Assembly (NCBI RefSeq): GCF_009765735.1
Contig: NZ_LMUW01000013.1
Coordinates: 1 to 64,000, forward strand
Length of the DNA stretch: 64,000 nucleotides
Source of the DNA: Xenophilus sp. L33
GTDB taxonomy: Bacteria; Pseudomonadota; Gammaproteobacteria; Burkholderiales; Burkholderiaceae_C
Direction: 5' to 3'
Part shown: positions 18,426 to 27,579 of the stretch, one piece after another
Layout of the letters: the number at the start of each line of letters is the position of its first letter
Numbering within the stretch: the stretch's first letter is position 1
Position numbers and translations under genes: made by a program
The notes under the pieces: model-generated
Databases searched by the model: none
Told to the model about the DNA's origin: nothing
What the model saw: the letters and a program-made list of their open reading frames with translations, nothing else

Positions 18426-19970
18426 CTAGCTGCCCGCGTGGTGGAGGCTCTCCACCTCCTGCAAGCGCTTGAGCGCGTCCTGCGCCTTCAACAGGCTGTA
18501 GTTGATGCCGCCCGCGTTGAGCGAGCTGCCGGCCTGGTACGGGTACTGGTCGAAGTCCGAGAAGAAGCGCTTGACCTCGGCCGACACCGGCACCAGCAGC
18601 CACAGTTGCCGTGCGATGAAGTCGATCGCGCCGCCGCCTTCTTCCAGGCCGCGTTCGTAGGGGTCCATGCGCAGGTTGGCGATCAGCGCCCAGGCCGAGA
18701 CCGAGCGCACGCCGGTGGCGATGTTGCCTTGCTGGGTCGCGAAGCTCACCTTCCAGTCGCGATAGCGCAGGGCGTTGAGGTTGCCGCCCTGGTCGAAGTA
18801 GTAGATCGACTGGCGCGGCCCTTCCTTTTCCTTGCCCTGGAAGTAGGGCATGAAGTCGTAGCCGTCCAGGTGCACCTTGAAGTCCTTCTTGCCCAGCTTC
18901 ATGCCCTTGGCCAGTTGTTCCTTGACGTCCGGCACCCCGGCGGCCGCGCAGAGCGTCGGGAACATGTCGATCAGGGAAATCGGGTCGTTGTAGACCGTGC
19001 CGGGCTTGATCGTGCCGGGCCAGCGGATCGCCATCGGGATGCGAAAGCCGCCTTCCCAGGTCGAGCCCTTCTCGCCGCGGAACATCGTCATCGCGCCATC
19101 GGGCCAGAGCGCGATCTCGGCACCATTGTCGGTGGTGTAGACCACGATCGTGTTGTCGTCGATGTCCAGTTCGTCCAGCAGGTCGAGCAATTGGCCGACA
19201 TGGCCGTCGTGCTCGACCATGCCGTCGGCATGCAGACCCTTGCCGGTCTTGCCAATGGACTCTTCCTTCAGGTGCGTGAACACATGCATCCGCGTGGTGT
19301 TGAACCAGACGAAGAAGGGCGTCTCGGCCTTGACGCTCCGGGTGATGAAGTTCTTCGCGGCGCCGAGGAACTCCTCGTCGATCGTCGGCATCCGGGCCAC
19401 GTTGAGCGGCCCGGTGTCCTCGATCTTGCCGCCCGCCCACGCATGGATCACGCCGCGCGGGCCGAAGCGCTTCTTGAATTCCGGATCCTTGGGATAGAAG
19501 TAGCCTTCGGGCTCTTCCTCGGCATTGAGGTGATAGAGGTTGCCCAGGAATTCGTCGAAGCCGTGGTTGGTCGGCAGGTGCTGGTCCTGGTCCCCGAGAT
19601 GGTTCTTGCCGAACTGGCCGGTCGCATAGCCTTGCGTCTTCATGACGTCGGCGATCGTCGGCATCCAGTCGGTGATGCCGTGCGGATCGCCGGGCATGCC
19701 GATGGTCAGGAGCCCGGTGCGAAACGGCTCCTGGCCGAGGATGAAGGACGCGCGCCCGGCCGTGCAGCTCTGCTGGCCATACGAATCGGTGAACAGCGCA
19801 CCCTCGTTCGCGATGCGGTCGATGTGCGGCGTCTGGTAGCCCATCAGGCCGCGCGTGTAGGCGCTGATCTGGGGGATGCCGATGTCGTCGCCGAAGATCA
19901 CCAGGATGTTCGGCTTCTTTTGCGAAGCGCCACCCGAGCCCGAAGACTTTGCAGTCGCGGTCTTTGCCAT
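18426..19970 (-). CDS. Arylsulfatase (type I, FGly-dependent)
   Basis: 514 residues with a sulfatase fold. The metal aspartates are in ILVIFGDDIG (D28, D29). The modified cysteine is C69 in SCTAGR, which fits the CX(P/A)XR formylglycine consensus. Further sites are KNHLGD, TTDNGAE and MDPYER. It hydrolyses sulfate esters. The N-terminus is polar (MAKTATAKSSGSGGASQKK), with no signal peptide, so it looks cytosolic, unlike many bacterial sulfatases. The ATG at 19970 has TGGAGAAATC before it. No formylglycine-generating enzyme gene is in the window. A related but partial gene lies at the right edge. Confidence 0.93.
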   Translation of the reverse strand: MAKTATAKSSGSGGASQKKPNILVIFGDDIGIPQISAYTRGLMGYQTPHIDRIANEGALFTDSYGQQSCTAGRASFILGQEPFRTGLLTIGMPGDPHGITDWMPTIADVMKTQGYATGQFGKNHLGDQDQHLPTNHGFDEFLGNLYHLNAEEEPEGYFYPKDPEFKKRFGPRGVIHAWAGGKIEDTGPLNVARMPTIDEEFLGAAKNFITRSVKAETPFFVWFNTTRMHVFTHLKEESIGKTGKGLHADGMVEHDGHVGQLLDLLDELDIDDNTIVVYTTDNGAEIALWPDGAMTMFRGEKGSTWEGGFRIPMAIRWPGTIKPGTVYNDPISLIDMFPTLCAAAGVPDVKEQLAKGMKLGKKDFKVHLDGYDFMPYFQGKEKEGPRQSIYYFDQGGNLNALRYRDWKVSFATQQGNIATGVRSVSAWALIANLRMDPYERGLEEGGGAIDFIARQLWLLVPVSAEVKRFFSDFDQYPYQAGSSLNAGGINYSLLKAQDALKRLQEVESLHHAGS

Positions 19971-20193
19971 GATTTCTCCAATGCTTGATTGCCGGCGGGC
20001 ATTCGCAAGGAAGCCGGGCTGCGGCGACCGCCCGTGGAGTCGCCGACGGTCACGTCGAGAGCGGCAAGATACGCCGGGCACCCTGGCCGCGCAATTGCCC
20101 GTTGGTGCAACGCCGACGGGCGGTCGGCCGCCATCGGGACCGGATCGCGCAATTAAGATCCGCGATTCCGAACCCGACGATGGAGACACCCTG

Positions 20194-21828
20194 ATGACCG
20201 ATGCCATGGCGAAGTGGGCCAGCCTGTCGCCCAGCCCCGCGAACCGCGTGACCCTGTCGCCGGTGAGCTTCCTGCGAAGGTCCGCCGAGATCTATCCCGA
20301 GCGGGTCGCGGTCATCCATGGCGACGCGCGCTGGACCTACGCCCAGACCTACGAGCGGGCGCGTCGGCTCGCGTCGGCGCTGCAGCGCCACGGCGTCGAG
20401 CGCGGGGACGTGGTCGCCACGATGCTGCCCAACGTGCCGGCCATGGTGGAGGCGCACTTCGGCGTGCCGATGGCCGGCGCCGTGCTGTGCACCATCAACA
20501 CCCGGCTGGAGGCCGACACCGTCGCCTACATCCTCGAGCATGGCGAGGCCAAGGTGGTGATCGTCGACCGCCAGCTGGCGCCGGTGGTGCAGGCGGCGCT
20601 GGCGCGGCTCGCGCGGCCGATCCTGGTGATCGACAACGACGACGCGATGTACAGCGGGCCCGGCGAGCGCATCGGCACGATGGAATACGCGCACTTCCTG
20701 GCGTCTGGAGACCCGGCATTCGATTGGCAGCTGCCCGACGACGAGTACATGCCGCTGGCACTGAACTACACCTCCGGCACCACCGGTCGGCCCAAGGGCG
20801 TCGTCTACCACCACCGCGGCACCTTCCTGGAGTCGCTCGGCAACATCGCCGCCTGGGCGATGCCGATGCACCCGGTCTACCTGTGGACCCTTCCATTGTT
20901 CCATTGCAATGGCTGGGCCTTCGCCTGGAGCACCGCGGCGATGGGCGGCACGCAGGTGTGCCTGCGGGCGGTCGAGCCGGCGACCATCTTCCGGCTCATC
21001 GTCGAGCATGGCGTCACCCACATGTGCGGCGCACCGACGGTGCTGGGCATGCTCGCCACCGCGCCGAAGGATCAGCAGCGCGACTTCGCCGACGTGGTGC
21101 ATATCCAGACCGGCGGCTCGCCGCCGCCGGCGCGGGTCATCGAGGCGGTCGAGGCGCTCGGCTTCCGGGTGCTGCAGATCTACGGCATGACCGAACTGCA
21201 GGGCCCTTCGCATTCGTGCCAGCCGCAGGCCGAGTGGGCCGCGATGCCGATCGCCGAGCGTGCCGAGCTGATGGCACGCCAGGGCGTGCGCTACCCGGTG
21301 GTCGAGCACGTGATGGTCGGCGACCCGGTGAGCTGCGAGCCCTTGCCGCGCGACGGCCGGAGCGTGGGGGAGATCCTGCTGCGCTCCAACACCGTGATGC
21401 TCGGCTACTTCAAGGATCCCGCCGCCACGGCGGAGACCTTCCACGGCGGCTGGATGCACACCGGCGACCTGGCCGTGTGCCACCCGGACCACTACGTCGA
21501 GATCAAGGACCGCAAGAAGGACATCATCATCTCGGGCGGCGAGAACATCTCCAGCGTCGAGGTCGAGATCGCGCTCTACAAGCATCCCGCGGTGCAACTG
21601 GCCGCGGTGGTGGCGCGGCCCGATCCGAAGTGGGGCGAGACGCCGTGCGCCTTCGTCCAGCTCAAGCCCGGCATGACGGTCACCGAGGCCGAGCTCGTCG
21701 AATGGTGCCGCGAGCGCATCGCGCACTACAAGGTGCCGAAGAAGGTCGTCTTCGGTCCGATCCCGACGACGGCCACCGGGAAGATCCAGAAGTTCGTCTT
21801 GCGCGAGACGGCGAGCGCTCTTTCCTGA
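20194..21828 (+). CDS. Acyl-CoA synthetase (AMP-forming)
   Basis: 544 residues with the ANL-superfamily signatures: the phosphate-binding loop NYTSGTTGRPKGVVYHHRG, the adenine motif QIYGMTEL, the HTGDLAV hinge region, and the C-terminal catalytic lysine in TATGKIQKFVLRE. Together with LPLFHCNGWAF and the GGSPPPA segment, it resembles the medium-chain and methylmercaptopropionate-CoA ligase group. It activates a carboxylic acid to its CoA thioester with ATP. The ATG at 20194 follows GGAGACACCCTG. It faces a second acyl-CoA synthetase tail to tail. Confidence 0.93.
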   Translation: MTDAMAKWASLSPSPANRVTLSPVSFLRRSAEIYPERVAVIHGDARWTYAQTYERARRLASALQRHGVERGDVVATMLPNVPAMVEAHFGVPMAGAVLCTINTRLEADTVAYILEHGEAKVVIVDRQLAPVVQAALARLARPILVIDNDDAMYSGPGERIGTMEYAHFLASGDPAFDWQLPDDEYMPLALNYTSGTTGRPKGVVYHHRGTFLESLGNIAAWAMPMHPVYLWTLPLFHCNGWAFAWSTAAMGGTQVCLRAVEPATIFRLIVEHGVTHMCGAPTVLGMLATAPKDQQRDFADVVHIQTGGSPPPARVIEAVEALGFRVLQIYGMTELQGPSHSCQPQAEWAAMPIAERAELMARQGVRYPVVEHVMVGDPVSCEPLPRDGRSVGEILLRSNTVMLGYFKDPAATAETFHGGWMHTGDLAVCHPDHYVEIKDRKKDIIISGGENISSVEVEIALYKHPAVQLAAVVARPDPKWGETPCAFVQLKPGMTVTEAELVEWCRERIAHYKVPKKVVFGPIPTTATGKIQKFVLRETASALS

Positions 21829-21846
21829 ACGACCGGATCGGCCGGC

Positions 21847-23415
21847 TCAGACCAGCCGGCTCTCGTGGCCGGCCCAGAAGGCGTCCCGCAGCCTGCGCTT
21901 GTAGAGCTTGCCGGTCGGCAGGCGCGGCAGCTGGTCGTTGAAGTCGACCGACCTCGGGCACTTCGGGTGGGCCAGGTGCGACCGGCAGAAGTCGATCAGC
22001 TCGGCCGCCAGCTCGGGCGTGTGCGCGACGTCGGGCATGGTCTGCACCACCGCCTTGACCTCTTCACCGAGGTCCGCGTTCGGCACGCCGAACACCGCGG
22101 CGTCGGCCACCTTGGGATGGGTGACCAGCAGGTTCTCGCATTCCTGCGGATAGATGTTCACGCCGCCCGAGATGATCATGAAGGTCGAGCGGTCGGTGAG
22201 GTACAGGAAGCCGTCGTCGTCCAGGTAGCCCATGTCGCCGACGGTGGTCATCGTGCCGTCCGGCGATCGGGTGAGCGCGGTGCGCGCCGGGTCGTTGAAG
22301 TAGACGAAGGGCGTCGCGGTCTTGAACCAGATCTCGCCGGGCTGGCCCTTGGGAACCGGCTGCATTCGGTCGTCGAAGATGTGGAGGTCGCCCAGCAGCA
22401 CCTTGCCCACGGTGCCGCGGTGCGCCAGCCATTCGTGCGAGTCGCAGGAAGTGAAACCCAGGCCCTCGGTGGCGCCGTAGTACTCGTGGATGATCGGCCC
22501 CCACCAGGCGATCATCTCGTCCTTCACAAGGGATGGGCAGAGCGCCGCGGCATGGACGGCGATCTTCAAGGTCGACAGGTCCGCTGCGGCCCGTTCGGCG
22601 GGCGGCAGCTTGAGCATGCGCGAGAACATCGTCGGCACCAGCTGGGTGTGGGTGATGCCGTGCTTAGGAATCAGCGCCAGGTAATGGCGCGGATCGAAGT
22701 GCTCCATGATGACCGCGGTGCCCCCGTGACGGATCACCAGCGACACATTGGCCAACGGCGCGGAGTGATAGAGCGGCGCGGGCGACAGATAGACCATGCC
22801 TTCCTGGCAGAGCCACAGCTTGCCCAGGAACTGCATCAACGGCAGCGGCTGGTCCGGCGGGTTCTCGGGCAAGGGCCGCAGCACGCCCTTGGGCAGGCCC
22901 GTCGTCCCCGAGGAATAGAGCATTGCGGCACCCAGCGATTCGTCGGTGATCGGCGTCGAGGGCATCTGCGAGACGGCCTCGTCGAGGTCGACGAGCCGTG
23001 CCGCGCCGGCCTGGCCGGCCACGCCGGCGCCGCCGCCGGCCACCAGGCAGAGCTTCACCCTCGGGCAATCGAGAAGCGCCCGCCGCGCCACGTCCAGCTT
23101 CTCGGCCGAGGTGATGAGCAGCGTCGACTCGCTGTTCTCGAGGATGTAGGCCAGCTCCTCGGCGGCGAGGAAGGCGTTGACGCAGGTGTAGTAGAGGCCG
23201 GAGCGCTCGCCGGCCACGCACGACTCGATGTAGTAGCGGTTGTTCTCCATGAAGACCGCGCAGTGGCCCAGGCGCTCGAGCCCATGCGCGCGAAAGAGAT
23301 GCGCCAGGCGATTGCTGCGTGCCTCGAGCTGCGCGTAGGTCAGCGACTCGCCGCTCGCCGCCATGACGAAGGCCGGGCGGTCGGCGTGCAGTTGCGCATA
23401 CTTGCCTGGGTACAT
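21847..23415 (-). CDS. Acyl-CoA synthetase (AMP-forming), FadD-like
   Basis: 522 residues of the ANL superfamily. Signatures are AMLYSSGTTGLPKGVLRP (P-loop), EYYGATEGLGF (adenine binding), GDMGYLDDDGFLYLTDRSTFMIISGGVNIYP (hinge), and LPTGKLYKRRLRD with the catalytic lysine. The N-terminus MYPGKYAQLHADRPAFVMA is typical of a group of short FadD-like enzymes in Burkholderiales. It should activate fatty or aromatic acids with CoA. It is not closely similar to the convergent synthetase at 20194, so the pair is not a recent duplication. Confidence 0.93.
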   Translation of the reverse strand: MYPGKYAQLHADRPAFVMAASGESLTYAQLEARSNRLAHLFRAHGLERLGHCAVFMENNRYYIESCVAGERSGLYYTCVNAFLAAEELAYILENSESTLLITSAEKLDVARRALLDCPRVKLCLVAGGGAGVAGQAGAARLVDLDEAVSQMPSTPITDESLGAAMLYSSGTTGLPKGVLRPLPENPPDQPLPLMQFLGKLWLCQEGMVYLSPAPLYHSAPLANVSLVIRHGGTAVIMEHFDPRHYLALIPKHGITHTQLVPTMFSRMLKLPPAERAAADLSTLKIAVHAAALCPSLVKDEMIAWWGPIIHEYYGATEGLGFTSCDSHEWLAHRGTVGKVLLGDLHIFDDRMQPVPKGQPGEIWFKTATPFVYFNDPARTALTRSPDGTMTTVGDMGYLDDDGFLYLTDRSTFMIISGGVNIYPQECENLLVTHPKVADAAVFGVPNADLGEEVKAVVQTMPDVAHTPELAAELIDFCRSHLAHPKCPRSVDFNDQLPRLPTGKLYKRRLRDAFWAGHESRLV

Positions 23416-23491
23416 GGCGAGGCTCCGATGGAAGTCGCGAGAGGCCCCGATTCTCGGCCGCCGCTGCCGCGCGCGGGCCGAGGGATATCCA

Positions 23492-25879
23492 TCAGTGAGG
23501 GGTTGCAGCCAGCGCCGGCAGGTCTTCGCGCCGCGGCGCCTCGTCCACCACGAAGCGATTGCGACCCCGCTGCTTGGCCTTGTAGAGCGCCACGTCGGCG
23601 CGCCGCAGCAGCGCCGCCGGATCGCTCTCGCCCGGCGTGCAGAAGACCATGCCGAGGCTGATCGTCACTTCGTGCGTTTCGCCGGCCAGCACCACCGGCG
23701 CGCGCAGGGCGACGATCAGCGACTGGGCCAGTGTCTTCGCCTCCTCGCCGTCGCGCAGCGGCTCCAGCACGATCGTGAACTCGTCGCCGGCCAGCCGGGC
23801 CACCGTGTCGGTCGCGCGGGTCGCGCCGCGCATGCGGGCCGCGAAGGCCTGCAGCAGCTGGTCGCCGGCCTCGTGCCCGAGCGTGTCGTTGATCGACTTG
23901 AAGCGGTCGATGTCGATGAACAGCAGCGCCATCGGCCTGGCGACGGTGGTGCGCGCCATCGCCTGGCGCAGCCGTTCGTGGAAGAGGGCGCGGTTCGGCA
24001 GGCCGGTCAGCGAGTCGTATTCGGCGAGGCGGCGCAGCCGCTCCTCGGCGATGCGGTGGTCGTTGACGTCGGTCGCCAGCGCATAGAAGCCCTTGACCGC
24101 GCCGTCGCGGCCGACCTGCGGCACCAGCGTGAACTGGACCTGGCGCGGGCCGCCGGCGGTGTGCAGCTCGCGCTCGTAGGTCACCCGCTGGCCGGCCAGC
24201 GCCGCTTCCACGTGGGGGCGGATCTGCGCATGGACGTCGGCGCCGTAGACCTCGGCGAGGCTGCGGCCGATCAGCGCGTCGGTGTCCAGTTGCAGCCAGT
24301 CCGCGTAGGCGCGGTTGGCGAAGCAAAAGCGCTGGTCGACGTCCAGCCGCGACACCAGCGCCGGCATGTTGTCGGTCACCAGGCGCATCTCTTCCTCGCT
24401 GTCGCGCAGAAGCGCGTTGGCCAGGGCGAGCCGCTCGTCGGCGCGCCTGCGCTCGGTGATATCCAGGTGCGTGCCGACGATGCGCACCGGCGCGCCTTGG
24501 GCGTCGCGCTCCACGATCATCGCGTGGCTCGACAGCCAGACGTCGTGGCCGGCCTTGTGGCGCATGCGGTGCTCGCAGCTGAAGTTGGAGGTCTCGCCGC
24601 GCAGGGTCGATGCCATGGACGCCTTGACACGCTCCCGGTCGTCCACGTGGATCAACGCCCGCCAGGCGATGCCCTGCGGCAGCGCATCCGACTCGTCGTA
24701 GCCCAGGGTCGTCCGCTCGCGCTGGTTGATGATGAAACGGTCGGTCGGCACGTGCAGGTCCCACAGGCCGAGGTCGGCGCCGCGCAGCGCGAGCTCGATG
24801 CGCTCGGCGCCGGCCTGGCGCTCCTTGGCCACCGCGTCCTCGATCGCGCGCCAGCTCCTGCGCCGGCGCTGGTTGAGCCAGAGCGTGAGCGCACCGGCCA
24901 GCGCGCCGGCGGCCAGCGCCATGCCGGACTCCCAGGCGCGTTCGCGCCAGGGTGCGAGGACGGCGCGGCTCTCGCGGCTGACCGAGACCACCAGCGGCTT
25001 CTCGAGCCGCAGGTCGGGGCGGTCGATGCTGCGCAACGCCACCATGCGTTCGTCGCCGGTCGGCGCGGCGGTGCCGTTGGCCAGCGTGGCCAACTGGCCC
25101 GAGCGCAGGTGCTGGCTGAACATCGACGACGGCGACGACAGGTCCATGCCGAGCGCCGATGCGACCACCGGCATGTTCAGGAAGATCTTGCCCTCGCGGT
25201 GGATCAGCGTGGTCCGCATGTCGGGCGCGTAGAGCACCGAACGCAGCACCACGGTGAAGTAGTCGGGGTCCAGCGTGGCGGTGACGACGCCGGCGAAGCG
25301 GCCGTCCTTGTGCGTGAGCACGCGGCTCAGCACCACGACGTAGGTGTTCAGCGTGGAGTTGAAGGGCGGCGAGACATAGAGGCGCGCCGGATCGCCGCCG
25401 CGGCGCGGCACGTCGAAATACTCCCGCTGCGCGAAGTTCTTGCCGACCAGGGCTTCGCGGCTGGAAGCGGCGATGGTGCCGTGGGCATCGAGCACGAGCA
25501 TCGAGCTGATGCCGGGCATCGCGTCGGTGATCAGCTTGAGCTCGGCGTTCAGCTGCGCGGCGTCGAACGCGATGTCCTGGCCCCGCAGCTCGCCGGCGAT
25601 GCCGGTCAGGGCGTTGCTGGCGCCTTCGAGTTGCCGGATCAAATTCTCGTCGATGACCCGCGCCTGCACCTGCAGGCGGTCGCCCTCGATCGCCTCGACG
25701 GTCATGCGCCCGCGGTAGAGCACCGTCGCCACCAGCGCGATGCTGAAGAGGAGCAGCGCGCCGAAGGCGATCCACTCTGTCCTGAAACGGCGATCCTGGC
25801 TGCGCAACGGGGCCTCTGCTGCTGGTGGGTTGGGGCGCCTGTCACTGCGCGTGATGGCGGGTCTGCTCGGAGAGGCCAA
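23492..25879 (-). CDS. Membrane diguanylate cyclase with Cache-like and PAS domains
   Basis: 795 residues. A membrane helix (about 36-56) leads to a periplasmic sensor region of about 265 residues (Cache-like: SSREALVGKNFAQREYFDVP, YVVVLSRVLTHKDGRFAGVVTATLD), then a second helix (about 322-340). Two PAS/PAC modules follow (HLDITERRRADERL; ALATDVNDHRIAEERL). The C-terminal GGDEF domain has the variant signature AGDEF (697-701), with an intact RxxD inhibitory site five residues upstream (RATD, 688-691). It should make cyclic di-GMP under periplasmic and cytosolic control. The frame opens at a TTG (25879); another TTG at 25807 has a better AGAGG leader, so the start is uncertain. No EAL domain is present. 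Confidence 0.92.
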   Translation of the reverse strand: MASPSRPAITRSDRRPNPPAAEAPLRSQDRRFRTEWIAFGALLLFSIALVATVLYRGRMTVEAIEGDRLQVQARVIDENLIRQLEGASNALTGIAGELRGQDIAFDAAQLNAELKLITDAMPGISSMLVLDAHGTIAASSREALVGKNFAQREYFDVPRRGGDPARLYVSPPFNSTLNTYVVVLSRVLTHKDGRFAGVVTATLDPDYFTVVLRSVLYAPDMRTTLIHREGKIFLNMPVVASALGMDLSSPSSMFSQHLRSGQLATLANGTAAPTGDERMVALRSIDRPDLRLEKPLVVSVSRESRAVLAPWRERAWESGMALAAGALAGALTLWLNQRRRRSWRAIEDAVAKERQAGAERIELALRGADLGLWDLHVPTDRFIINQRERTTLGYDESDALPQGIAWRALIHVDDRERVKASMASTLRGETSNFSCEHRMRHKAGHDVWLSSHAMIVERDAQGAPVRIVGTHLDITERRRADERLALANALLRDSEEEMRLVTDNMPALVSRLDVDQRFCFANRAYADWLQLDTDALIGRSLAEVYGADVHAQIRPHVEAALAGQRVTYERELHTAGGPRQVQFTLVPQVGRDGAVKGFYALATDVNDHRIAEERLRRLAEYDSLTGLPNRALFHERLRQAMARTTVARPMALLFIDIDRFKSINDTLGHEAGDQLLQAFAARMRGATRATDTVARLAGDEFTIVLEPLRDGEEAKTLAQSLIVALRAPVVLAGETHEVTISLGMVFCTPGESDPAALLRRADVALYKAKQRGRNRFVVDEAPRREDLPALAATPH

Positions 25880-25967
25880 TGCTAGGGTCTCGATGCCACG
25901 GCGAAGGCTGGAGAACGGGGGCTTTCTCCGGCCTGTTCGAGTGATCCGGGAGGCGACCTTGGCGGTT

Positions 25968-26543
25968 TCAGCGCTTCAACGCCGCCGCCACCTTGTAGGC
26001 GTTCAGCACGATCCCCGAAGGCATCGCCCTGGAGCCGAGCAATTCGAAGGACCGCGCCGGCGATCCTTCCGCGAAGAAGCGCTTGCCGTTGCCCACCACG
26101 ACCGGGTAGACGATCAGCACCACTTCGTCCGCCAGCCCTTGCGCGACCAGCGTCGAGGTGAGCGTCGCGCTGCCCCAGAGGACCAGGTCCGGGCCCGCCT
26201 GTGCCTTGATGCGGCCGACGCCTTCGGCCAGGTCGGGGCCGACCGGCACGAAAGGCCCCCACCGGAGGCTTTCGGGCCGATGGGTGACGACATGCTTGGT
26301 CGCCGCATTCAATGCGTCCGCCATCGGGCCGGCCGGCGCCTGCGGCCAGTAGCCGGACCACAGGTCGTAGGTGCGGCGGCCGAGCAGCAGGTCGAAGCGG
26401 TCGCCCTGCGCGACGAGCACCTCGGCGAGGCCCGCGGGCGTGCGGTAGGGCGCGGTCCAGTCGGCGTAGGGGAAGCCGTCCTCGCCGGTCGACTGGATGA
26501 CGCCGTCCAGCGAGATGTGCTCCATGAGCTTGAGCTTGCGCAT
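25968..26543 (-). CDS. Dihydrofolate reductase-like (RibD C-terminal domain) protein
   Basis: 191 residues beginning MRKLKLMEHISLDGVIQ, the standard opening of RibD-C/DHFR-fold proteins such as YwjB and YyaP. LLLGRRTYDLWSGYWP and DLVLWGSATLTSTLVAQGLADEVVLIVYPVVVG give the NADPH-binding core. The physiological substrate is not known for most members. The ATG at 26543 has GGAGATTCGA upstream. It stands alone on its strand between the cyclase and the EF-hand gene. Confidence 0.9.
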   Translation of the reverse strand: MRKLKLMEHISLDGVIQSTGEDGFPYADWTAPYRTPAGLAEVLVAQGDRFDLLLGRRTYDLWSGYWPQAPAGPMADALNAATKHVVTHRPESLRWGPFVPVGPDLAEGVGRIKAQAGPDLVLWGSATLTSTLVAQGLADEVVLIVYPVVVGNGKRFFAEGSPARSFELLGSRAMPSGIVLNAYKVAAALKR

Positions 26544-26633
26544 TCGAATCTCCAAGGCTTGCGAGCGCATCGGCAGCGGCCGGATCGCCGCCTGAAGGCC
26601 TCACGCTGCAAGCCGGATTCTGCGCCGTGCGGC

Positions 26634-27398
26634 TCAGGCCGTCGCGTCCAGCGACGCCGCCGAAGCCTGCTGCGAGCCCGCCATGGCCGCGATCTCCTGG
26701 TAGGCCTGGCGTGCCAGCTCGATCAGGCTGTTGCCGTCCTGGCCGTCCGTCTTCGTGCCGCTCGTGGAGGCCGTCGAAGCCGTCGAAGCGGGGGAGGAAG
26801 AGGACGACCCGGCCGCCTGCAGCGCGCTGCTCAGCTGGTCGATGAAGGACTTGCTCTCGCTCGCGCTGATCGTGCCGTCGCCGTCGGTGTCGATCTTGGC
26901 GAAGAGGGCGTCGATCGCGTCGGTCGCGCCGTCCGCGGGCGGCGGCGCGCCGGCGGCTTCCGCACCGCCGTGGCCACCATGGCCGTGGTGCCCGTGAACG
27001 TGCTGGCCGCTCGTGGCCGTGGCGCCGCTCGCGTCGGCGTCCTGCGTGTCTCCGGTGTCCGAGCCCGAGCCGGACACCGCCCGCGACTTGGCGAAGTCGA
27101 CCGTGTCGGGCGGCGGCATGATCGACTGCAGGCCCTTTTCCAGCTCCTGCTCGCTCAGCGTGCCGTTGCCGTCGGTGTCCAGCTTGGCGAGGACGTCGCT
27201 GGCCTTCAGGGTCTCGGTGCTGCCGGTGGCCTTGGCGGCGTGGTCGAGGATGCCCTGCAGCTCGTCGACGTCGATCGATCCGTCGCCGTTGGTGTCGGCC
27301 TTGGCGAACATGCGCTGTTGTTGCTGGGCGCGCGTCGCGCTCGTCCAGGCGCTGGACGACGAACCGCTGGCGCCGCCGATCCCGCTGATGCTGCTCAT
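26634..27398 (-). CDS. EF-hand calcium-binding protein
   Basis: 254 residues with three canonical EF-hand loops: DTNGDGSIDVDE (35-46), DTDGNGTLSEQE (74-85) and DTDGDGTISASE (170-181), all with full ligand sets. A linker between the second and third hands contains a His/Gly stretch (HVHGHHGHGGHGG, about 133-145). Long Ser/Ala/Gly/Thr-rich segments flank the hands. I see no signal peptide, so it is either cytosolic or exported without one. The pairing distance suggests hands 1 and 2 form one unit, and hand 3 may pair with a degenerate site or dimerise. Roles of such proteins include calcium buffering and surface or secreted functions. The ATG at 27398 is preceded by GAAGAGGACC. Confidence 0.88.
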   Translation of the reverse strand: MSSISGIGGASGSSSSAWTSATRAQQQQRMFAKADTNGDGSIDVDELQGILDHAAKATGSTETLKASDVLAKLDTDGNGTLSEQELEKGLQSIMPPPDTVDFAKSRAVSGSGSDTGDTQDADASGATATSGQHVHGHHGHGGHGGAEAAGAPPPADGATDAIDALFAKIDTDGDGTISASESKSFIDQLSSALQAAGSSSSSPASTASTASTSGTKTDGQDGNSLIELARQAYQEIAAMAGSQQASAASLDATA

Positions 27399-27579
27399 TG
27401 GATGGTCCTCTTCGGTGGTGGGTGGGGGAGACGCGCCGATTGTTCGCAAGGCCGGTCAACGGGGTTTGTCGGCTTTGTACCGAAGCTGGTACGAAGCCGC
27501 GGCCGGTCGTTCGAACAAGGCGGTGCAAAGCCGTCTATTCGCCGATTCGGGCCGGCGGACGCTGCCTAGACTGCCGTCC

